64,000 nucleotides of DNA from positions 1,240,001 through 1,304,000 of the forward strand of contig NZ_CP061714.1 of assembly GCF_014764385.1 (NCBI RefSeq), in the 5' to 3' direction. Within the stretch, counting starts at the first letter, position 1. Each line of letters opens with the position of its first letter. Positions 31,475 to 39,139 of this stretch are shown in pieces. Position numbers and translations under genes: made by a program. Under the pieces are notes generated by a model. The model ran no database searches and was not told the origin of the DNA. It was given only the letters and a program-made list of their open reading frames with translations. The DNA comes from Luteimonas sp. MC1825. Lineage in GTDB: Bacteria > Pseudomonadota > Gammaproteobacteria > Xanthomonadales > Xanthomonadaceae.

Positions 31475-33600
31475 GGCTGCGCGACGGCCTGCATGCGCGG
31501 TTCCTGGCTGCGGTGGTGCTGGCGCTGCTGGTGGTGCTGGCGGTGGTGACGCTGGTCCTGCATCGCCAGGACGTGATGCGCCGGGAAGTGTTGGCGCTCA
31601 GCAAGGAGTCGATGCACGCGCTGGTCTTCGACCGGCTTGCCGAACGCGGCGAGGCGGCGGCGGTGCAGCTCGCGGCGAGCCTGGTCAACCCGCTGTACTA
31701 CTTCGACCTGGACCAGATCGGCGCGCTGCTGCGCGCGGTGATGAAGCAGCCCGACGTCGCCTACGCGGTGGTCTACGACACCAGCGGCGCGGTGATCCAC
31801 GACGGGTCCGGCGACATCGCGACCTTCGGCCAGGTGATGGACGACGCGCTGGCGTACGAGGCCATCGCCGGCACCGGCCCGCACGTGCAGTCCAGCGACC
31901 GCATCCTCGACGTGTCCACGCCGGTGCGGATGGGCGACCAGCGCCTCGGCGGCCTGCGCATCGGCTACTCGGTGGCGTCGGTCGCGGACGACGAGGCGCG
32001 CGCCGTGCAGGGCATGAGCGCGCGGCTGACCGAGATCGGGCGCCGCCATGCCGGCTGGATCGCGGCGTTGATGGCGGCGCTCGTGGTGTTTGGCGCGGCG
32101 GTCAGCTTCCTCGTGCAGCGCACGCTGGTGCGCCCGATCCGCCAGCTCGCCGACGCCGCGCGCGAGATCGAGGCCGGCAATTTTGCGGCCGCTGTCCCCA
32201 GCGACGGACGGCGCGACGAGCTCGGCGACCTGATGCGCGCGTTCGGCCGCATGGGCGACAGCATCGTGCGCCACGACCGCGACATGCGGCGCATGGCCTA
32301 CACCGATGCGTTGACCGGCCTTTCGAACCGGCTGGCGTTCCGCGAGGTGCTCGACCGCCGCCTGATGGAGCTGCACGGCGCCGGCCACCAGCTGGCGCTG
32401 CTGTTCGCCGACATCGACGACTTCAAGCGCATCAACGACACCCTCGGCCACGACGCCGGCGACGAGGTGCTGGTGCAGTTCTCGACCCGCATCCAGGAGG
32501 CGGTGGAGCGCCACGGCGGCGCAGGCGCGCACCTCGCGCGGTTCGGCGGCGACGAGTTCGTGGTGCTGATCGAATCCGAGGCGCTGGCCGAGGGCGGCAT
32601 CCGCGGCGTGGCCAGCCGGCTGGCGGAGACACTGGTGGCGGAGCTGAGCCGCCCGATCCTGGTGCGCGGCCGGCAGGTGTTCCTCGGGACCTCGATCGGC
32701 ATCACCCTGTTCCCGGACGATGCCGTCGGCGCCAGCATGCTGATGAAAAACGGCGACATCGCGATGTACCAGGCCAAGGTGGCCGGCAAGAACTGCTACC
32801 GCTTCTACAGCCGTGCGATGGACCAGGCGGTCGAGCGCCGCGTGCGCATGGAGCAGGACCTGCGCGGCGCCTGGGAGCGCGGCGAGCTGAGCATCGTCTA
32901 CCAGCCCGTGTTCCGGCTCGAGGACACCCGCCTGGTCGGCGCCGAGGCGCTGCTGCGCTGGAACCACCCGGAGCACGGCATGGTGGCGCCGTCGGTGTTC
33001 ATCGATGTCGCCGAGCAGAGCGGCCTGATCGAGGTCATCGGCCCGCAGGTGTTGCGCGCGGCGTCGCAGGATGCGATGCGCTGGCGCCGCGACTTCCCGG
33101 GTCAAGAGCTGTTCGTCTCGGTCAACGTGTCGGCGCGGCAGCTGCGCACCGGCGACCTCGCGGCGCAGGTCGAGCGGGTGCTGGAGGAAACCGGCCTGCC
33201 GGCCGGCTGCCTGCACGTCGAACTCACCGAGACCGCGGTGATCGGCGACGAGTTGCGGGTCAGCAGCCTGCTGTCACGTTTGCGGACGGCCGGGGTGAAG
33301 GTCTGGCTGGATGATTTCGGCACCGGCTTCTCGGGCCTCAGCCACCTGCGGCGGGTGCCGGTGGACGGCGTGAAGATCGACCGCAGCTTCATCGCCGACG
33401 TGCTGCGCGACCCCGACGACCTGGCGCTGACCACCGCGATCATCGCCATGGCGCATTCGCTGGGCATCACCGTGGTCGCCGAAGGCGTGGAGAAGGAAGG
33501 CCAGTTCAACGTGTTGCGCGAGCGCGGCTGCGACCTCGCGCAGGGCTACTGGCTGGGCTATCCGATGACCGTGCACGACTTCCGCCGCCTGCTGGCCTGA
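31471..33600 (+). CDS. Membrane HAMP-GGDEF-EAL bifunctional cyclic-di-GMP enzyme
   Basis: A 709-residue sensor. Helix 1 (about residues 10-30), a periplasmic domain to about 188 and helix 2 (about 189-211) are followed by a HAMP domain (212-265), a GGDEF domain (about 270-430) and an EAL domain (about 450-709). The cyclase site is intact (ARFGGDEFVVL), without an RxxD inhibitory site five residues before it. The EAL domain retains its ligand residues: EALLRW, VNVSARQL, ELTET, DDFGTG, KIDRSF, AEGVE and QGYWLGYP. Both activities are thus possible. Coupled translation with the upstream periplasmic binding protein suggests that protein modulates it. Confidence 0.94.
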   Translation: MRLRDGLHARFLAAVVLALLVVLAVVTLVLHRQDVMRREVLALSKESMHALVFDRLAERGEAAAVQLAASLVNPLYYFDLDQIGALLRAVMKQPDVAYAVVYDTSGAVIHDGSGDIATFGQVMDDALAYEAIAGTGPHVQSSDRILDVSTPVRMGDQRLGGLRIGYSVASVADDEARAVQGMSARLTEIGRRHAGWIAALMAALVVFGAAVSFLVQRTLVRPIRQLADAAREIEAGNFAAAVPSDGRRDELGDLMRAFGRMGDSIVRHDRDMRRMAYTDALTGLSNRLAFREVLDRRLMELHGAGHQLALLFADIDDFKRINDTLGHDAGDEVLVQFSTRIQEAVERHGGAGAHLARFGGDEFVVLIESEALAEGGIRGVASRLAETLVAELSRPILVRGRQVFLGTSIGITLFPDDAVGASMLMKNGDIAMYQAKVAGKNCYRFYSRAMDQAVERRVRMEQDLRGAWERGELSIVYQPVFRLEDTRLVGAEALLRWNHPEHGMVAPSVFIDVAEQSGLIEVIGPQVLRAASQDAMRWRRDFPGQELFVSVNVSARQLRTGDLAAQVERVLEETGLPAGCLHVELTETAVIGDELRVSSLLSRLRTAGVKVWLDDFGTGFSGLSHLRRVPVDGVKIDRSFIADVLRDPDDLALTTAIIAMAHSLGITVVAEGVEKEGQFNVLRERGCDLAQGYWLGYPMTVHDFRRLLA

Positions 33601-33605
33601 CAGCG

Positions 33606-34256
33606 TCAGAACAGGCGGTCGAGCCACTCCGTGGCCACCGCGGCGAGGGTGCCACCGGTCACGCCGAAGATCACGATGGCCGCGATCCCGGCGCCCCACG
33701 ACAGCAGCAGCAGCGCGCCATCGCGCTCGAGCAGTGCCAGCGCATACGCCAGCAGCAGGACCCCGAACACGTAGTTGGTGAACGGGATCGGCAACGCCAG
33801 CAGCAGGCCGAGCAGCACCAGCAGCACGCCGGTGAACATGGTGGCCGCGCGGTGGTCGATGAGCGCCGCCAGGCGCGGCCGCACCAGGTGTTCCAGGCGC
33901 AGCAGCCACGGCGAGATCCGGTGCTCGAACCGCGCCAGCGTGCCGCGCCTGGGGCCGCGCGTGGCGACGAAGCCCGGCAGCCACGGGCGGCGCAGGCCGA
34001 GCACCAGCTGCAGGCCCACCAGGCTGACCAGCGGCCCGCTGAGCGCGCCGGCCACGCCGGGCACCGGCAGGAACGCCGGCAGGGTGGCGATGAACAGCAA
34101 CATGCCGAACATGCTGCGGCCCAGGCCGTCGAGCAGGGTGCGCAGCGGCAGCAGTTCGTCGACCGGCCCGTCCACCAACGAGGCCAGGATGGTGCGCACG
34201 CTGGCCTGCGGCCGCTTCGCGCGCGGCCCGCCTGTCGCGCCGTCGTGGTCAGCCAT
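33606..34256 (-). CDS. ExoD family exopolysaccharide-synthesis membrane protein
   Basis: A 216-residue protein matching the ExoD family, first described in rhizobia as needed for exopolysaccharide production and alkali tolerance. It has about four to five transmembrane helices after a soluble N-terminus. Recognisable parts are LLDGLGRSMFGMLLFIATLPAFLPVPGVAG and RHRISPWLLRLE-like region (FEHRISPWLLRLEHLV), and LLALPIPFTNYVFG. The precise function is unknown. Its ATG lies 8 bp inside the end of the upstream CBS-domain gene, so they are probably co-translated. Confidence 0.85.
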   Translation of the reverse strand: MADHDGATGGPRAKRPQASVRTILASLVDGPVDELLPLRTLLDGLGRSMFGMLLFIATLPAFLPVPGVAGALSGPLVSLVGLQLVLGLRRPWLPGFVATRGPRRGTLARFEHRISPWLLRLEHLVRPRLAALIDHRAATMFTGVLLVLLGLLLALPIPFTNYVFGVLLLAYALALLERDGALLLLSWGAGIAAIVIFGVTGGTLAAVATEWLDRLF

Positions 34257-35559
34257 CGCCGACCGGAGCGGTGGCGTCGGTGCGCTGCAGCAGGAGCTTG
34301 TCCACGCGTGGACCGTCCAGATCGACCACCTCGAGGCGCCACACGCCCCATTCGAAGTGCTCGCCGGCGTTGGGGATGCGGCCGAAGTGGGCGATGGTCA
34401 TGCCGGCGGCGGTGTTGTAGTCGTGTTCGTCCTCGTTGGGCAGCGGTCCGCCACCCAGCAGCTCGCGCAGCGAGTCGGCGCCGAGCGCGCCATCGACCAG
34501 CCACGAGCCATCGTCGCGCTGCACCACCAGCGGATGCGAGTCGGCGCCTTCACCGCTGGAGGTGCGGCCGATGACGGCCTCGAGCACGTCGTTGACGCTG
34601 ATGATGCCGGTGACGTCGCCGTATTCGTCCACCACCAGGGCCAGTGACTGCTGGCCTTCGCGCAGGATCTCCACCAGCTTCAGCGCCGGCGTGGACTCGG
34701 ACACGAACAGCGGCTCGCGCATGTCCTTGAACAGGTCGAACTCACCCGTGTCGATGCGGTCGATCAGCGACTTCACCTCCAGCACGCCGACCACGTCGCT
34801 GTCGTCGCGGCGATACACCGGGTAACGCGAGAACGGGGTGGCGCGCATGATCGCCAGGTTGTCCTCGAAGCTCTTGGCGGCGTCGAGCCAGGCGATGCGC
34901 GTGCGCGGCGTCATCAGGCTCTCGGCGAAACGGTCGCCCAGCCTGAGCACGCGGTTCATCATGTTGCGTTCGTCGGCGTCGATCACGCCCTGCTCGTGGC
35001 CCTCGCTCACCAGCATGCGGATCTCCTCTTCGGAGACCGCGTTGCGGTTGTCGTCGCGGATGCCGAGCAGCCGCAGCACCAGGCGGTTGATCGCGCCCAG
35101 CGTCGCCACCACCGGCTTGGCACCGGTGGCCAGTGCCTGCAGCGGGATCGCCACCGCGGCCGAGATGCCCTCGGGGTTGGTCAGCGCCAGGCGCTTGGGG
35201 ATCAGTTCGCCGAAGATCACCGACCCGGCGGTGATCAGCCCGACCGCGGTGCCGATGCCGATCGGGCGCGCGTACTCGATGGCGGTCGGGAACACGTCGG
35301 CCAGCCAGCTGGCGATCATCTGCCCGATCGCCTCGCCGCCGAACACGCCGGTGAGCACGCCGATCAGGGTGATGCCGATCTGCACGGTGGACAGCAGGTT
35401 GTCGGGGTGCTCGGCCAGCTTGAGCGCCGCGCGCGCGCCGCGGCTGGTCTCGGAGAGCTGGCGCAGGCGCGACGTGCGGGCGGTGACCAGCGCCATCTCG
35501 GACAGGGCGAAGAAACCGTTCAGCGCGATCAGCGCCATCACGATCAGCAGTTCGAGCAC
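34249..35559 (-). CDS. HlyC/CorC (UPF0053) family CBS-domain membrane transporter
   Basis: A 436-residue membrane protein. The DUF21 membrane domain (about residues 1-190, NGFFALSEMALVTAR near the start, four helices) is followed by a pair of CBS domains (about 205-330, containing MTPRTRIAWLDA and DEYGDVTGIISVNDVLEAVIG) and a C-terminal CorC/HlyC domain. The family is related to magnesium/cobalt efflux; hemolysin in the name is historical. GTG at 35559, with AGGA nearby, is preferred over the first in-frame TTG at 35583. Confidence 0.92.
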   Translation of the reverse strand: MLELLIVMALIALNGFFALSEMALVTARTSRLRQLSETSRGARAALKLAEHPDNLLSTVQIGITLIGVLTGVFGGEAIGQMIASWLADVFPTAIEYARPIGIGTAVGLITAGSVIFGELIPKRLALTNPEGISAAVAIPLQALATGAKPVVATLGAINRLVLRLLGIRDDNRNAVSEEEIRMLVSEGHEQGVIDADERNMMNRVLRLGDRFAESLMTPRTRIAWLDAAKSFEDNLAIMRATPFSRYPVYRRDDSDVVGVLEVKSLIDRIDTGEFDLFKDMREPLFVSESTPALKLVEILREGQQSLALVVDEYGDVTGIISVNDVLEAVIGRTSSGEGADSHPLVVQRDDGSWLVDGALGADSLRELLGGGPLPNEDEHDYNTAAGMTIAHFGRIPNAGEHFEWGVWRLEVVDLDGPRVDKLLLQRTDATAPVGDG

Positions 35560-35759
35560 GGCGGCGGATCCTGTCGTCGGCAAGCGGCGCGGCGCGGTGC
35601 CGCGGGGCGTGTCTGCAGCACGGCAGGCGCGCGGGCCTGGCGGTGCTGCGGCGGTCTGGATTCGCTTTCCATCGGGTTCCGGGGGAGGGGCGCGCGGTGC
35701 GCGGGGCGATCATAGCAGGCGCCGCGACAGCGGCCGGGACGGTGGATACAGGGGCACAA

Positions 35760-35777
35760 CGGTCTTTAAACCGTCAT
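35760..35777 (+). promoter_or_regulatory. Candidate Pho box upstream of the phosphate transporter genes
   Basis: Two direct heptamers, CGGTCTT and CCGTCAT, are separated by TAAA and repeat with the 11-bp period of PhoB sites; 14 of 18 positions match the classical Pho box. It lies 57 bp upstream of the phoU-like gene in an otherwise GC-rich 275-bp gap. A CATAAT hexamer overlaps its last bases, so activation and repression are both conceivable. Confidence 0.5.
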
Positions 35778-35834
35778 AATTCGCCGCCCGCGACGCCGGG
35801 TGCACCCCATTCGACTGCGACGAGGCAGCGCGCC

Positions 35835-36461
35835 ATGTTTTCCCTGCAGACCATGTTCGGCCAAGGCAACCAGTTTTACACGCTGCTCGAGGAGGCGGCA
35901 CAGGCCGCCCTGGACGCGGCCCGCGCGCTGCACCAGATGCTGAAGGAAGCCGACCGCCAGCCGGCGCTCGACGCCTTCAAGCTGGCGCGCCTGCGCGAGC
36001 GCGCGGCCTCGGAGAAGATCAGCCAGGCGCTGGTGGACAGCTTCATCACGCCGATCGAGCGCGAGGACATCGAGGCGCTGGGATCCGCGCTGTACAAGAT
36101 CCCCAAGCAGATCGAGAAGTTCGCCGACCGCTACTCGATGGCCACCCAGCACCTGGAGCACATCGACTTCGCGCCGCGCGCGGCGATGCTCGAGCAGGCC
36201 GCCGGCGTGGTGCTGAAGATGGTCCGGCAGCTGCGCCACCTGAAGCTTGAGCCGATGAAGGCGCTCAACGACGAGCTGCGCGCGCTCGAGAACGAGGCCG
36301 ACCGGCTGATGCTGGAGCTGTACCGCGACATCTACTCCGGCAAGCTCGATGCGCGGCAGATGTTCCTGCTCAAGGAGTTCTTCGAGATCCTGGAGAAAGC
36401 CATCGACCGCTGCCGCGAGGCCGGCGTGGTCGCGTTCGGCATCGTGCTGAAGAACAGCTGA
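35835..36461 (+). CDS. DUF47 (PhoU-like, TIGR00153) phosphate transport regulator
   Basis: A 208-residue, all-helical cytosolic protein of the DUF47/PhoU-like group. It starts MFSLQTMFGQGNQFYTLLEE and contains the family segments IEREDIEALGSALYKIPKQIEKF and NEADRLMLELYRDIYSGKLD, ending with EKAIDRCREAGVV. Such proteins are almost always encoded just upstream of a Pit phosphate transporter and are thought to regulate it; here pit starts 9 bp after its stop. Confidence 0.93.
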   Translation: MFSLQTMFGQGNQFYTLLEEAAQAALDAARALHQMLKEADRQPALDAFKLARLRERAASEKISQALVDSFITPIEREDIEALGSALYKIPKQIEKFADRYSMATQHLEHIDFAPRAAMLEQAAGVVLKMVRQLRHLKLEPMKALNDELRALENEADRLMLELYRDIYSGKLDARQMFLLKEFFEILEKAIDRCREAGVVAFGIVLKNS

Positions 36462-36470
36462 GGCCGCGCC

Positions 36471-37583
36471 ATGCTCGCCCTCGTGATGACCGTGGTCGTG
36501 GTGGCGCTCGCCTTCGAGTACATCAACGGCTTCCACGACACCGCCAACTCGATCGCCACCGTCGTCGCCACCAAGGTGCTGTCGCCGATGCAGGCGGTGG
36601 GCATGGCCGCGGGCATGAACCTGATCGGCGCGCTCGCCGGCACCGCCGTCGCCAAGACCATCTCCTCGGGGCTGATCGACGCCGGAGTGGTCGACGTCGG
36701 TTCGCTGCTGATCCTGTGCGCGCTGCTCGGTGGCATCGTCTGGAACCTGATCACCTGGTGGTGGGGCCTGCCGTCATCGTCGTCGCACGCGCTGATCGGC
36801 GGCCTGATGGGCGCCGCGCTGGCGGCGGCGTCGAACAATTTCGGGAGCATCATCTGGTCCGAACCCGCCGAGCCGCTCTACCAGAGTGCCGGCGTGTTGT
36901 GGAAGGTGATCGTGCCGATGGTGAGTTCGCCGGTACTCGGGTTCGCGGCGGGCTTCCTGTTGATGGGGGTGCTGTTCTTCACCATATCCATGATGGCGCG
37001 CAGTGGCGGCTGGCTGGCGCGCATCGCCCGGCCGCGCTGGGTCAACGGCTTCTTCGGCAAGGCGCAGATCGTCAGCGCCGCCGGCATGGGCTTCGCCCAC
37101 GGCATGAACGATGCGCAGAAAACCATGGGCATCATCGCCCTGGCGCTGGTCAGTGCGCAGTCGGCCGGCACCCTGGATGCGCTGCCCCCATGGCTGGCTT
37201 TCCTGCATCCGTCGGACGCGGCGCTGGCCGAGGGTGACATCGACACCTGGATCAAGGTCAGCTGCGCGCTGGTGATGGCGGCGGGCACCGCCGCCGGCGG
37301 CTGGCGGATCATCAAGACGCTGGGCCACAAGCTGGTGAAGCTGCACCCGATCCACGGCTTCGCGGCCGAGACAAGCGCGGCCTCGGTGATCCTGGCGGCG
37401 TCGTCGCTGGGCATCCCGGTGTCGACCACGCACAACATCTCGTCGGCGATCATGGGCGTGGGTACCGCCAAGCGGCTCAACGCCATCAAGTGGTCGGTGG
37501 TGCACAAGATGCTGTGGGCGTGGATCCTGACCATCCCGATGTCGGGTGGCATCGCCTACCTGCTGTTCAAGCTGGCGGCCTGA
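36471..37583 (+). CDS. pit: Low-affinity inorganic phosphate transporter (PiT family)
   Basis: A 370-residue inner-membrane transporter with about ten helices, symporting metal-phosphate with protons. Both inverted PiT signatures are present: EYINGFHDTANSIATVV near the N-terminus and GFAHGMNDAQKTMG in the second half. SSSHALIGGLMGA and STTHNISSAIMGVG are also typical. It is co-transcribed with the DUF47 gene. Confidence 0.95.
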   Translation: MLALVMTVVVVALAFEYINGFHDTANSIATVVATKVLSPMQAVGMAAGMNLIGALAGTAVAKTISSGLIDAGVVDVGSLLILCALLGGIVWNLITWWWGLPSSSSHALIGGLMGAALAAASNNFGSIIWSEPAEPLYQSAGVLWKVIVPMVSSPVLGFAAGFLLMGVLFFTISMMARSGGWLARIARPRWVNGFFGKAQIVSAAGMGFAHGMNDAQKTMGIIALALVSAQSAGTLDALPPWLAFLHPSDAALAEGDIDTWIKVSCALVMAAGTAAGGWRIIKTLGHKLVKLHPIHGFAAETSAASVILAASSLGIPVSTTHNISSAIMGVGTAKRLNAIKWSVVHKMLWAWILTIPMSGGIAYLLFKLAA

Positions 37584-37613
37584 CCGACGGTCCCGCAGGC
37601 GGCCCGCGGTCTG

Positions 37614-38024
37614 TCAGAGCAGGTCGCCGTCGGCGCCGAGCGCGCGCTCCAGGCGGTCGCCCATGCCGCCGATCTCCAGCACCAGGCGGCCGAGCTCGGC
37701 CGCATCCAGGCTCTCGTAGGGGCGGTTCTCGCACAGCTGCAGGTAGGGCACGCCGTCGAGTTCGCCGATCGCCAGGTAGCCGACGCGCGTGCCCCAGTTG
37801 AATGACAGCGCGCGGCGCGCATCGATGCCGGTAATCGGCGCGACGGCGGTACTGGCGCGCAGGTAGCAGCGGCCGTCATCGTCGTGCAGTTCGGAAAGGA
37901 AGATCGCCTGGTGGCGACGGCCGGCGTCGAGCGACAGCTCCACGCAGAGCACGTACGGCTCCTGCATGGTGACCTTGAACCCGTTGCCGGCGACGTGGCG
38001 GCGGACCTGTTCGAAGTTCTGCAT
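37614..38024 (-). CDS. YbjN-like / type III chaperone-fold hypothetical protein
   Basis: A 136-residue soluble protein. The alternating beta-strand pattern (YVLCVELSL, YLRASTAVAP, GYLAIGELDGVPYLQLCENRPY) followed by a C-terminal helix resembles YbjN-domain proteins and the type III secretion chaperone fold. No secretion genes are nearby, and the assignment is by pattern only. It is convergent with pit (30-bp gap) and divergent from the alkyltransferase-like gene. Confidence 0.65.
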   Translation of the reverse strand: MQNFEQVRRHVAGNGFKVTMQEPYVLCVELSLDAGRRHQAIFLSELHDDDGRCYLRASTAVAPITGIDARRALSFNWGTRVGYLAIGELDGVPYLQLCENRPYESLDAAELGRLVLEIGGMGDRLERALGADGDLL

Positions 38025-38064
38025 GGCGGGGACCGGGGATGGACGTGCTGGCTATGCTAGCGCA

Positions 38065-38397
38065 ATGGACGCGCCGACCCCCGCCGAACTGATCCTTGCC
38101 GCCGTGCGCGCGATCCCCGCGGGCGAAGTGGCGGCGTACGGCGAAGTGGCGCGCCGCGCCGGCCTGCCGGGGCGTGCGCGCCTGGCGGCGCGCGTGCTGG
38201 CCGGCAACGACGACCCGCGCCTGCCCTGGCACCGCGTGCTGCGCAGCGACGGGCGCATCGCGTTCCCGCGCGAATCAGCCGGATGGCTGGAGCAGTCCAG
38301 GCGCCTGCGCGCTGAAGGCGTGGCGGTGGTGGAAGGCAGGGTGCGCATGCCGCGTGGCGCAGGCTCGCTCGATGCCGACATCTGGGGCCCGGCGTGA
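38065..38397 (+). CDS. Alkyltransferase-like protein (ATL), MGMT fold without catalytic cysteine
   Basis: A 110-residue protein of the O6-alkylguanine-DNA alkyltransferase DNA-binding fold. The helix-turn-helix GEVAAYGEVARRAG and the arginine-finger helix are present, but the active-site PCHR motif reads PWHRV: Trp55 replaces the methyl-accepting cysteine. In characterised ATL proteins such a tryptophan abolishes transfer while allowing binding and flipping of alkylated guanine, recruiting nucleotide-excision repair. That role is inferred here. ATG at 38065 gives the family length. Confidence 0.92.
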   Translation: MDAPTPAELILAAVRAIPAGEVAAYGEVARRAGLPGRARLAARVLAGNDDPRLPWHRVLRSDGRIAFPRESAGWLEQSRRLRAEGVAVVEGRVRMPRGAGSLDADIWGPA

Positions 38398-38461
38398 GCG
38401 CGTCGACCGGATCGCGGGTGCGCAGCCGTTATCATGGAGGCTGTCCGTCGAAGGATCGGGA

Positions 38462-39115
38462 ATGCTGAACAACCTGCCGCCCGTCACCAAGGGGCTGTTG
38501 ATCGTCAATGCCGGCGTGTTCCTGCTGCAGTCGGTGCTCGGCAACGTGGCATTCGCGCCGTTGATGCTGTGGCCGCTGGGCACCAATGCCTTCGACCTGA
38601 TGGCCGGTGCCCAGGCGTTCCAGCCGTGGCAGCTGCTCACCTACGGCTTCCTGCATGGCAACCTCGCGCACCTGCTGTTCAACATGCTGGCGCTGGTGAT
38701 GTTCGGCGCACAGCTCGAATACACCTGGGGCCAGAAGCGCTTCCTGACCTATTTCCTGGTGTGCGTGGCGGGTGCCGGGCTGTGCCAGCTCGGGGTGGGG
38801 AGCTGGGCGGTGTCGCAGGGCAGTGGGGCATTCCCCACGGTCGGCGCGTCCGGCGGCGTGTTCGGGTTGCTGCTGGCCTACGGCATGCTGTTCCCGAACC
38901 AGCGGGTGATGCTGCTCATCCCGCCGATCCCGATGAAGGCGCGCACGCTGGTGCTGGTCTACGGCGCGATCGAACTGCTGATGGGCATCACCGGCACGCA
39001 GTCGGGTGTCGCGCATTTCGCGCACCTCGGCGGCATGCTGTTCGGCTGGCTGCTGATCCGCAACTGGCGCGGCCAGCCGCCGTTCAAGCGGCGCGCGCCC
39101 ACGCGACGGTTCTGA
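38462..39115 (+). CDS. Rhomboid family intramembrane serine protease
   Basis: A 217-residue membrane protein with six predicted helices. The catalytic dyad is Ser130 in VGASGGVFG and His188 in HFAHLGGM. The L1/TM2 signature H-x4-H-x3-N reads HGNLAHLLFN (His65, His70, Asn74). This is the bacterial rhomboid architecture; such proteases cleave within or near transmembrane segments. The substrate is unknown. It follows the ATL gene by 64 bp on the same strand. Confidence 0.93.
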   Translation: MLNNLPPVTKGLLIVNAGVFLLQSVLGNVAFAPLMLWPLGTNAFDLMAGAQAFQPWQLLTYGFLHGNLAHLLFNMLALVMFGAQLEYTWGQKRFLTYFLVCVAGAGLCQLGVGSWAVSQGSGAFPTVGASGGVFGLLLAYGMLFPNQRVMLLIPPIPMKARTLVLVYGAIELLMGITGTQSGVAHFAHLGGMLFGWLLIRNWRGQPPFKRRAPTRRF

Positions 39116-39139
39116 TCGCCCGTCGCGTGGCTGGCGCGG

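Noticed and set aside
35584..35759. Possible small gene between the CBS-domain gene and the Pho box
   Set aside because: Open frames here lack start signals and continue into neighbouring antisense frames; nothing supportable.
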